Source: Bacteroidales bacterium UBA4912 (lineage in GTDB: Bacteria > Bacteroidota > Bacteroidia > Bacteroidales > Dysgonomonadaceae). Taken from it: a stretch of 15,438 nt of DNA. The stretch is taken from assembly GCA_002398875.1 (NCBI GenBank), contig DHCC01000080.1, forward strand, positions 1 through 15,438, given 5' to 3'. The position numbers and the translations under genes were made by a program. This document shows positions 1 to 7,178 of the stretch, piece after piece; within the stretch, counting starts at the first letter, position 1, and the number at the start of each line of letters is the position of its first letter. The notes under the pieces were generated by a model, which saw only the letters and a list, made by a program, of their open reading frames with translations, was not told the DNA's origin and did not search any database.

Positions 1-1614
1 GAATATTTCATTTCCAATCACGACCAAGACAATCCAAAAAAAGTAGCCTTTGCCTTTGAGAATATGAAAAATATCACTATCGATGGTCAGGGTTCCGAAT
101 TTATTTTCCATGGCAGGATGATACCAATTTCTTTGCTAAATGCAGAGAATATTACACTGAAAAATTTCTCTATTGATTTCGAAGTACCGGCATTGCGTCA
201 ACTCAAAGTACTTGAAGTGAACGAAAAAGACGAAGAAATTCTGGCAGAGATCTATCCAACCGGAAACTACCGTGTTGAGAATGAGAAGTTAATAATACTG
301 GGTGAAACGTATGAGATCAGGCCGGAGTCAGCAATGTCGTTCCGCGAGGACAAGCGGCTTACTTATCTTCGTCGTGATCTTAACTTTAACCCTCAATCGG
401 TGAGTGAACAATCACCCAATATTCTCAGTCTTAAAGGATGGGATCAGGCAAAAGAGACTTCTCCGGGAGAACGGTTTGTGCTTCGCTCATACTACCGCCC
501 CACCCCGGGCATCTTTTTGAGTGAGAGTCACAATACTACAATTGAAAATGTTACAGTACATTACGCAGAAGGAATGGGATTGCTAGCCCAAATGTGCGAA
601 AACATCACACTGGATGGTTTCAGCGTTTGTCTCAAAGGTGATGACGATCCGCACTACTTTACTACTCAGGCTGATGCGACTCATTTCTCTGCCTGCAAGG
701 GAATCATTGTTTCTCAAAATGGACTTTATGAGGGTATGGCCGACGATGCAATTAATGTACATGGTACCTATTTGCGGATTACCAAAAGGGTGGACGACTA
801 TACATTACAGGTGCGATATATGCACCCTCAGACGTGGGGTTTCAAATGGGGTGAAACAGGCGATAGTGTACAGTTTATAGAATCTGAGAAGATGGAAATT
901 GTGGATGGTCATATAAATACAATTGCAACAATAGAAGCGATTGACAAACCGTCTGAACTTGGAGCGAAAGAATTTGAGATCAAATTCAACGAATCACTTC
1001 CACTAGAAATATCAGAAAAAGGTAAATTCGGTATTGAAAATCTCACCTGGACACCGGAAGTCCATTTTTCCAATAATATTATTCGGAATAATCGGGCCAG
1101 GGGGTCATTATTTAGCACCCCAAGACGGATTGTATGTGAAAACAACCTATTCGATCATACGCACGGTACAGCTATCTTACTATGCGGCGATTGTAACGGT
1201 TGGTTCGAAACGGGAGCTTGCAGGGAAGTTATCATACGCAACAACCATTTCATCAATGCACTAACCGCCAATTATCAGTTTACCAATGCTGTGATATCCA
1301 TATACCCTGAAATTCCTAACCTGGAGGATCAAAAGCTGTTTTTCCATTCCGGGATTGTCATCGAAGGGAATACTTTTGAAACATTCGACAGACCTTTAGT
1401 TTATGCAAAATCGACTGATGGACTAATTTTCAGAAATAACACCGTTATGTTCAATACCGAATTTAAACCGTTCCATTGGAACAAACATCACTTTTTTTTC
1501 GAAAAAGTAAGAAATGTTCTGATTGAGAACAATACATTTGAAAACGGATTGGACCAAGTGAATGATGTAAGGACAGAGCTTTCAGACGAGAACGCCGTAA
1601 CCATTAAAAAATAA
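1..1614 (+). CDS. GH110 exo-alpha-1,3-galactosidase, 5' end cut off by window
   Basis: Hydrolyses terminal alpha-1,3-linked galactose, such as the blood-group B or linear alpha-Gal epitope; probably periplasmic or surface-exposed. The frame is open from base 1, so the true start and any signal peptide lie outside. The ATG at base 64 is internal, because family-like residues (YFISNHDQ) are encoded before it. Residues are counted from that Met. The family core is QADATHF around D204 and GMADDAINVHG with D227/D228. As I recall the solved GH110 enzyme, its catalytic aspartates show the same 23- and 24-residue spacing, so the active site looks intact. Further on are RARGSLFSTPR (344-354) and many short N-N-x-F segments typical of a right-handed parallel beta-helix. 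The 537 visible codons are most of a usual ~600-residue protein. The next gene, a fucosidase, starts 9 bases after the stop, which suggests co-transcription. Family call firm; the precise substrate is inferred. Confidence 0.92.
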   Translation, partial: EYFISNHDQDNPKKVAFAFENMKNITIDGQGSEFIFHGRMIPISLLNAENITLKNFSIDFEVPALRQLKVLEVNEKDEEILAEIYPTGNYRVENEKLIILGETYEIRPESAMSFREDKRLTYLRRDLNFNPQSVSEQSPNILSLKGWDQAKETSPGERFVLRSYYRPTPGIFLSESHNTTIENVTVHYAEGMGLLAQMCENITLDGFSVCLKGDDDPHYFTTQADATHFSACKGIIVSQNGLYEGMADDAINVHGTYLRITKRVDDYTLQVRYMHPQTWGFKWGETGDSVQFIESEKMEIVDGHINTIATIEAIDKPSELGAKEFEIKFNESLPLEISEKGKFGIENLTWTPEVHFSNNIIRNNRARGSLFSTPRRIVCENNLFDHTHGTAILLCGDCNGWFETGACREVIIRNNHFINALTANYQFTNAVISIYPEIPNLEDQKLFFHSGIVIEGNTFETFDRPLVYAKSTDGLIFRNNTVMFNTEFKPFHWNKHHFFFEKVRNVLIENNTFENGLDQVNDVRTELSDENAVTIKK

Positions 1615-1623
1615 ATAATATTC

Positions 1624-3009
1624 ATGAATAGTAAAATTTTAATCGCGATAGCGCTGTTTCTAACAGTCATAAACAACAATGTTGTTAACGCACAGGAAAA
1701 AATCTGGGACGAAACAGAATCTCAGAAGGAAGAGCGAATGAAATGGTGGACAAATGATCGTTTCGGTATGTTTATACATTGGGGAATTTATGCAATGCCT
1801 GCGAGGCATGAATGGGTAATGACTCGTGAACAGATTCCGTTAAATGAGTACGAAAAGTATCGTGAATATTTTAATCCCGATTTATACAATCCTAAAGACT
1901 GGGCTCGTCAGGCAAAAAAAGCAGGAATGAAATATGCTGTGATAACAACTAAACATCATGATGGCTTTTGTATGTTCGATTCAAAATATACCGATTGGGA
2001 TATAATGAGCACTGCGTATGGTAAAGACATTATCAAGGAATGGGTAGATGCTTTCAAAGCTGAAGGATTAAAAGTGGGTTTTTACTATTCACTAATTGAT
2101 TGGCATCATCCCAATTTTACTATTGATAGAGTTCATCCTATGCGTCCTTCAGTAAACTCAAAGGAGGAGTATGACAAACTAAATATTGGTCGCGATATGA
2201 ACAAATATCGAGAATATCTTAAAAACCAGGTTAGGGAATTACTAACGAACTATGGTAAAATTGATATCCTTTGGCTTGACTACTCATATCCCGGTGAGTT
2301 TGGTAAAGGACGGGATGACTGGGGATCTGTAGAACTGGTTAAGATGGTACGAGAACTTCAACCAGGCATACTGATAGATGACAGGGCCGATTTACGCGAC
2401 GTTAAGGGTGGATGGGACTTCATTACACCAGAACAGTATAAAGTTGAAAAATGGCCGGAAATTAATGGCGAACGAGTGCCATGGGAAACTTGCCAAACAT
2501 TTTCCGGAAGCTGGGGTTATTATCGCGATGAAACATCATGGAAAAATAGTAAACAGTTACTTGGTTTATTAATCAATTCAGTAAGTAAAGGTGGAAATTT
2601 ATTGCTAAATGTAGGCCCTACAGCTCGTGGAGAGTTTGATCAAAGAGCAAAGGATGCACTCTCAAAACTCGAAGAATGGATGCATTACAATTACCCTTCT
2701 ATTTATAATTGCACCGAGGCTCCGGCGGAGTTTGAAGTGCCGGATAATTGCATGTTAACTTACAATCCTGATACAAATAGGTTGTATATCCATTTATTGG
2801 ATTATCCTATGCAGAATTTCAGACTCCCCGGTTATAAGGGTAAAGTAAAATATGCACAGTTTCTGCATGATAATTCCGAACTCAAAATAACGGAACCTTA
2901 CGGACATCATAGAGTCGAGGATGCTTCTACAGCTAATGACTTAAACTTGAATTTACCTATATTGAAACCTGATGTTGAAATTCCTGTTATTGAAATAATA
3001 TTAGAATAA
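1624..3009 (+). CDS. GH29 alpha-L-fucosidase, secreted
   Basis: Retaining glycosidase that removes alpha-L-fucose from glycans outside the cytoplasm. The 461-residue protein starts with a signal peptide (hydrophobic residues 5-16, probable cleavage after NA near residue 23, mature start QEKIW). The family signature follows: FGMFIHWG (47-54), TKHHDGF (109-115) and FYYSLIDWHHP. The nucleophile is D219 in ILWLD. E288 in PWETC before SWGYY is a candidate acid/base, but its position varies across GH29. The long YYSLIDW stretch and KYTDWD after HHDGF look more like the broad-specificity GH29-A type than the alpha-1,3/4-specific GH29-B type; this is a judgement by eye. A short beta-rich C-terminal domain follows residue ~355. 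The partner GH110 gene ends 9 bases upstream, so the pair probably acts on one fucosylated, alpha-galactosylated glycan. No defects seen. Confidence 0.95.
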   Translation: MNSKILIAIALFLTVINNNVVNAQEKIWDETESQKEERMKWWTNDRFGMFIHWGIYAMPARHEWVMTREQIPLNEYEKYREYFNPDLYNPKDWARQAKKAGMKYAVITTKHHDGFCMFDSKYTDWDIMSTAYGKDIIKEWVDAFKAEGLKVGFYYSLIDWHHPNFTIDRVHPMRPSVNSKEEYDKLNIGRDMNKYREYLKNQVRELLTNYGKIDILWLDYSYPGEFGKGRDDWGSVELVKMVRELQPGILIDDRADLRDVKGGWDFITPEQYKVEKWPEINGERVPWETCQTFSGSWGYYRDETSWKNSKQLLGLLINSVSKGGNLLLNVGPTARGEFDQRAKDALSKLEEWMHYNYPSIYNCTEAPAEFEVPDNCMLTYNPDTNRLYIHLLDYPMQNFRLPGYKGKVKYAQFLHDNSELKITEPYGHHRVEDASTANDLNLNLPILKPDVEIPVIEIILE

Positions 3010-3011
3010 TT

Positions 3012-3033
3012 TATCACTCCATACGCCGTGATA
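3012..3033 (+). terminator. Weak hairpin after the fucosidase gene
   Basis: TATCAC (3012-3017) pairs with GTGATA (3028-3033) around a 10-base loop, three bases after the fucosidase stop. It is followed by GTTTAAAC rather than a clean U-tract, so it may be a weak terminator, an mRNA 3'-end protector or chance. Confidence 0.3.
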
Positions 3034-3049
3034 GTTTAAACAAATATTG

Positions 3050-3057
3050 TATCTTTA
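3050..3057 (+). promoter_or_regulatory. Possible -7 box upstream of the GDPD gene
   Basis: TATCTTTA matches the Bacteroidetes TAnnTTTG box at seven of eight positions, 30 bases before the chosen ATG. No TTTG lies at the expected ~19-base spacing upstream, so support is weak. A promoter somewhere here would fit the 78-base gap and the change of functional theme from glycan degradation. Confidence 0.3.
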
Positions 3058-3087
3058 AAAAATTATTCAGATATAAAATGTTTGACT

Positions 3088-3861
3088 ATGAAAAAGAAAT
3101 CACTCTTACTCCTAATGATTTTATTTGCCGGCTTGACAAGTCTGAGTGCACAGCAAATTATCGCTCACAGAGGTTATTGGAAAACGGAAGGATCTGCTCA
3201 AAACTCTATAGCAGCTCTTTTGAAAGCTGATGAAATCAAAGCTTATGGCTCTGAAGTTGATATCTGGCTTTCTTCAGATGGAATTCCTGTTGTTAATCAT
3301 GATGCCAGCATTACTCTAAATGGTGAAAAACTGATTATTCAAGACACGCCTCTTAAGACGCTCAGACAAGCTAAACTGGAGAATGGTGAGGTATTACCCA
3401 CTATGGAAGAGTATCTTGATGCTTTTGAGAGATGCAGTCACACAAAACTAATTATTGAATTTAAAACGCATAACTCTAAGGACCGAGAGGATGAACTTGC
3501 CAAGAAAGTTATTGAAATGGTTCAGAAACGTAGTTTGCAAAACAGAGTAGAATATATCTCTTTCGGTATAAATTTTGTGCAACAGGTCAGAAAGCTTGAT
3601 CCCCAGGCAGATGTTTATTATCTAAACGGGGATATGACACCCCAGATACTTTCAAAAATGGGACTAGCTGGTTTAGACTATCACTACAACGTTTTACTTA
3701 AAAGACCTGAATGGGTAAAAGAAGCTCATGATCTTGGATTGAAAGTAAATACATGGACAGTAAATAAACCGGGAGATATCCAAAAAATAATAGATCTGAA
3801 AGTAGATTTCATAACAACTGATGAACCTCTACTTGTAAGGGAAATAATTCAAAAACAATGA
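3088..3861 (+). CDS. Periplasmic glycerophosphodiester phosphodiesterase-family protein
   Basis: GDPD family, which normally hydrolyses glycerophosphodiesters to glycerol-3-phosphate and an alcohol. I start it at ATG 3088 rather than the in-frame TTG at 3082, because MKKK then begins a clean signal peptide (hydrophobic 5-17, cleavage near SLSA-QQ, residue 21). The mature enzyme starts at once with the TIM-barrel first strand. Key residues: H27-R28 (HRG), E56 and D58 (EVD), H71 (NHD), E124 and K126 (IEFK). These supply the usual metal ligands and the general acid/base histidines. The motif usually written ENT after HRG reads QNS at 38-40, a conservative loss of one acidic residue. At 257 residues it is normal length for a single-domain GDPD. 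Its stop overlaps the next gene's start (ATGA), implying translational coupling. Natural substrate unknown. Confidence 0.88.
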   Translation: MKKKSLLLLMILFAGLTSLSAQQIIAHRGYWKTEGSAQNSIAALLKADEIKAYGSEVDIWLSSDGIPVVNHDASITLNGEKLIIQDTPLKTLRQAKLENGEVLPTMEEYLDAFERCSHTKLIIEFKTHNSKDREDELAKKVIEMVQKRSLQNRVEYISFGINFVQQVRKLDPQADVYYLNGDMTPQILSKMGLAGLDYHYNVLLKRPEWVKEAHDLGLKVNTWTVNKPGDIQKIIDLKVDFITTDEPLLVREIIQKQ

Positions 3862-4331
3862 ATCTTAAAGATCAGCTAAACAGGGCTATTTATATCGCTA
3901 TTGACGCTCATGATGGTCAATTGGATACTCAAAACGGACGTCCTTATATAGAACATCCTTTCCGGGTTATGAATGCAGGGTTTACTTTGCAGGAAAAGAT
4001 TGTAGGCGTTCTGCATGATGTAATCGAAGATACTGACTGGACTCTGGAACAGCTTAGTGAAGAGGGGTTCTCTGATGAAATTGTTAACGCAGTGGATGCA
4101 ATGTCACGACGTGATAATGAATCATACGACAACTTTATACTTAGAATTCAGGAAAATCCTTTAGCTGTAAGAGTAAAGATTAATGATTTGTCAGATAATA
4201 TGGATTTAAGACGATTGAATGAAATTCAATATCAGGATCTGGCAAGACTACAAAAATATCTCAGAGCATACAAGCAACTTACTGAAATAGAACATAATCT
4301 GACTAATGATTCCGGAGAAGTTCATATTTAA
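3858..4331 (+). CDS. Small HD-domain hydrolase, (p)ppGpp hydrolase (MESH1/SpoT-HD) type
   Basis: A 157-residue cytoplasmic protein that is essentially one HD domain of the SpoT/Rel hydrolase class, with no synthetase, TGS or ACT domain. Visible metal and catalytic motifs, in order: H33 in YIEHP, H53-D54 with E57-D58 in LHDVIEDTDW, and D110 in KINDLSDN, the equivalent of the KLADRLHN element. The ED pair after HD is characteristic of manganese-dependent alarmone hydrolases (small alarmone hydrolases, MESH1-like), so removal of the 3' pyrophosphate from (p)ppGpp or a related nucleotide is the best guess. The start ATG overlaps the GDPD stop by four bases, and hemW starts 21 bases after its stop. 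This places it in a three-gene unit. The class is clear; the substrate is inferred and other 3'-phosphorylated nucleotides remain possible. Confidence 0.82.
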   Translation: MNLKDQLNRAIYIAIDAHDGQLDTQNGRPYIEHPFRVMNAGFTLQEKIVGVLHDVIEDTDWTLEQLSEEGFSDEIVNAVDAMSRRDNESYDNFILRIQENPLAVRVKINDLSDNMDLRRLNEIQYQDLARLQKYLRAYKQLTEIEHNLTNDSGEVHI

Positions 4332-4352
4332 CATCACCCTGTTTTATTTTAA

Positions 4353-5498
4353 ATGAAAAGTAGTTCAACAAAAACTGCAGGTATATACATTCACATTCCC
4401 TTCTGCAAATCCAGATGCACCTATTGTGATTTCTACACACTTACAAACGAATCTCGCATTGAAGCCTTTGCTGATAGTCTATGTAAAGAAATTAAGTTTA
4501 GGAAAGATGAGATTCATGAACCGGTTAAAACCGTGTACTTCGGAGGCGGTACTCCCTCTCGTTTGAGTGAACAACATTTTGAGAATATATTTAACTACCT
4601 GTTTTCTAATTTCAAAATAGATCCGGCAGCAGAGATTACGGTAGAGGCAAACCCTGATGATCTTTCGTCTGAATATATTCAAATGCTTTCCCACCTTCCG
4701 GTAAACCGGTTAAGTATCGGTATTCAAAGCTTCGATGATGGCGAACTTAAATTCCTTAGCAGACGTCATACTGCAAGTCAGGCCATTAACGCCGTTAAAC
4801 GATGTCAGATGCATGGATTCAATAATATCAGTATTGATCTGATGTACGGATTACCAGGACAAACAACCAAAATATGGGAGCAAAATCTTAAACAGGCAAC
4901 AAGTCTTGATATTCAGCATCTTTCCGCTTATCACCTTATATATGAGGAAAAGACAAGGATGTATTCAATGCTTAAAGCAGGTAAGATCCATCCTGTTGAT
5001 GAAGAGGTCAGTACTGCAATGTTTTCTATGCTGATCGACTGGATGAAACAACATAACTTCATTCATTATGAGATATCAGCTTTCGCCAAAGAGGGATATT
5101 TTTCCAGGCACAACACCTCCTATTGGAAAGGCAATAAATATATAGGACTTGGTCCTGCAGCTCACTCTTTCGACGGAGAAAACCGTTCATGGAATGTCGC
5201 TTCACTTAATCGATATATAAATGGTATAGAATCAGGTGTACCGGAACGTAATTCCGAACACCTGAGTCTGAATGAGAAGTACAACGAATTTATCCTCACT
5301 GGTCTGCGCACAATGTGGGGAATAGATATGGTGGAATTGAGACTTCTTTTCGGTAATAAACTTTACTCTTATTGCATTGAAAATGCTGAAAAATATGTCA
5401 GTAAAAAGCTGCTTTCAGTAGAAGGGTATAATATGAAGCTTACCCGCGAGGGCATTTTCATCTCTGACGGCATAATGAGTGATCTAATGAGCGTTTAA
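4353..5498 (+). CDS. hemW: HemW, radical SAM haem chaperone
   Basis: Radical-SAM protein of the HemN-like group; HemW proteins bind haem and deliver it to respiratory enzymes rather than oxidising coproporphyrinogen. Residues C18, C22 and C25 (PFCKSRCTYCDF) bind the 4Fe-4S cluster. The position after the third Cys motif is F27, where true HemN has a fourth Cys; this favours HemW. GGGTP (64-68) is the SAM-binding glycine motif, followed by VEANPDD and RLSIGIQSF of the barrel. HNTSYW (253-258) is the HemW haem-binding HNxxYW motif. The C-terminal HemN domain covers roughly residues 300-375. At 381 residues the length is normal. It follows the HD hydrolase by 21 bases. Its stop is immediately followed by the stop of fhs on the other strand. 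A haem-related membrane protein gene sits 8 kb downstream. Confidence 0.93.
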   Translation: MKSSSTKTAGIYIHIPFCKSRCTYCDFYTLTNESRIEAFADSLCKEIKFRKDEIHEPVKTVYFGGGTPSRLSEQHFENIFNYLFSNFKIDPAAEITVEANPDDLSSEYIQMLSHLPVNRLSIGIQSFDDGELKFLSRRHTASQAINAVKRCQMHGFNNISIDLMYGLPGQTTKIWEQNLKQATSLDIQHLSAYHLIYEEKTRMYSMLKAGKIHPVDEEVSTAMFSMLIDWMKQHNFIHYEISAFAKEGYFSRHNTSYWKGNKYIGLGPAAHSFDGENRSWNVASLNRYINGIESGVPERNSEHLSLNEKYNEFILTGLRTMWGIDMVELRLLFGNKLYSYCIENAEKYVSKKLLSVEGYNMKLTREGIFISDGIMSDLMSV

Positions 5499-7163
5499 TC
5501 AGCTCAACCCCTCAATTTCCCCGTCTACTATATCAATACGTTTTGCCTGAGGATCAGCAGGGAGACCCGGCATACGCATCATTTCTCCTGCAATTGCAAC
5601 AATAAACTCAGAACCCTGATTGATTACCAGATCATTAATCTTCAGCTGAAAATCTTTTGCAACACCATACCATTTAGGATCTGCCGAGAAAGAGTATTGA
5701 GTTTTGGCAATACATACAGGCATTCTTTCAAGTTCCGTGCCCTGCATCAGCTTGAGCTTCTTCAATGCAGCTTCACTTAGAACCACATCATGTGCCCCAT
5801 AAATCTGAGTAGCAATTTTTGTAATTTTAGTTACAATGTCATCTTTCGAACTGTAGGTAAACTTCAATTCACCGGAAGGGCTTTTCTCTATCGCTTCAAC
5901 TACTTTTTCGGCCAATTCTACTGCACCTTCACCCCCTTTTGTGAATGCATCATTAACCGCAAATGCTGCTCCCCTGTCCTCGCAGAATCTGCGAACAGTC
6001 TCAATCTCTTCCAATGTATCAAAAGCGTACTTGTTAAATGCTACAACAACCGACTGACCAAAAGAAGCCAGATTATTCAAATGTTTCTCCAAATTCCTAA
6101 GCCCTTTCTGCAATCCGGTTAAATCAGGAGTTTTAATATCCTTTTCAGGAGTACCACCATGCATTTTAAGCCCTTGTGCTGTAACAACTATTACTGTAAG
6201 TTTAGGGCGAAGACCGCTTTTACGACATTTGATATTGAAAAATTTCTCGGCACCCAAGTCAGCTCCAAATCCCGCTTCTGTAACCACATAATCACCATAC
6301 GTCATAGCCATTTTAGTGGCTATTACAGAATTACAACCATGTGCAATATTTGCAAAAGGACCTCCATGTATAAAAGCAGGAGTATTTTCTGTAGTCTGCA
6401 CCAAATTTGGATGTATGGCATCCTTCATTAGAACAGTAATTGCTCCGGCAACTCCCAAGTCCTTTACAGTAAACGGATTACCATTTCGCTTATAACCCAA
6501 CAGAATATTCTCTATTCGTCTGCGCAAATCATTCTCATCCTCCGATAGACATAGTATTGCCATAAGTTCAGATGCAGCAGTAATATCAAATCCTGCCTCC
6601 TGTGGTATACCGTTTCCCGGTCCAAGGCCTGTCACTATATACCTTAAACTGCGGTCATTAACATCAAGCACACGTTTCCATAGTATCTCTTTTAAAGCAT
6701 CTTCGGTTCCCTGTACACGAAAATTATAATTTTCAAGCAATGCGGCAATTGTGTTATGTGCAGTAGTCACTGCATGAAAATCTCCTGTAAAATGTAGGTT
6801 TATATTCTCCATAGGAAGCACTTGGGCATAGCCACCTCCTGCAGCTCCACCTTTCATTCCGAAAACAGGTCCGAGTGATGGTTCACGAAGTGCAACAATT
6901 GCATTCTTCCCTATTTTATTTAAACCTAAAGCTAAACCAATCGAGACAGTCGTTTTTCCAACTCCGGCTTTTGTAGGAGTAATGGCTGTAACAAGAATCA
7001 AATTACTTTGATCAACTTTCTGTTTGTCGATCAGTTCAACAGGAACCTTTGCCATGTGTCTTCCAAAACTAATTACCTCATCACGTGGTATACCTATTCC
7101 TTCTGCAACATCTTTAATACGTTTCAAAGGAGTTTCTCTTGCAATTTGAATATCCGATTTCAT
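5499..7163 (-). CDS. fhs: Formate-tetrahydrofolate ligase
   Basis: ATP-dependent ligation of formate to tetrahydrofolate, giving 10-formyl-THF for purine synthesis and one-carbon metabolism; cytoplasmic. The 554 residues match the usual ~555. The P-loop lies at 63-72, reading TPTKAGVGKTT where many family members have TPTPAGEGKTT. The first family signature, GMKGGAAGGGY, is intact near residue 103. The second, usually VAT-I/V-RALKxHGG, reads VVTAQGLKMHGG with Q330-G331 and H335, so two positions differ. Both changes probably mark the Bacteroidetes lineage rather than loss of function, because all surrounding core segments are kept (FGADLGAEKFFNIKCR, VVAFNKYAFDT). It begins 15 bases after the uvrB stop and is the last gene of a minus-strand operon. 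Its stop abuts that of hemW. Confidence 0.96.
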   Translation of the reverse strand: MKSDIQIARETPLKRIKDVAEGIGIPRDEVISFGRHMAKVPVELIDKQKVDQSNLILVTAITPTKAGVGKTTVSIGLALGLNKIGKNAIVALREPSLGPVFGMKGGAAGGGYAQVLPMENINLHFTGDFHAVTTAHNTIAALLENYNFRVQGTEDALKEILWKRVLDVNDRSLRYIVTGLGPGNGIPQEAGFDITAASELMAILCLSEDENDLRRRIENILLGYKRNGNPFTVKDLGVAGAITVLMKDAIHPNLVQTTENTPAFIHGGPFANIAHGCNSVIATKMAMTYGDYVVTEAGFGADLGAEKFFNIKCRKSGLRPKLTVIVVTAQGLKMHGGTPEKDIKTPDLTGLQKGLRNLEKHLNNLASFGQSVVVAFNKYAFDTLEEIETVRRFCEDRGAAFAVNDAFTKGGEGAVELAEKVVEAIEKSPSGELKFTYSSKDDIVTKITKIATQIYGAHDVVLSEAALKKLKLMQGTELERMPVCIAKTQYSFSADPKWYGVAKDFQLKINDLVINQGSEFIVAIAGEMMRMPGLPADPQAKRIDIVDGEIEGLS

Positions 7164-7178
7164 TTAAGTATATTATAA

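Noticed and set aside
64..66. ATG at base 64 as the true start of the GH110 gene
   Set aside because: The same frame is open to base 1 and encodes family-like sequence before this Met, so the gene is cut by the window edge.
3082..3087. TTG start for the GDPD gene two codons before the ATG
   Set aside because: The ATG at 3088 gives a standard signal peptide beginning MKKK; the TTG adds only two residues and nothing supports it.
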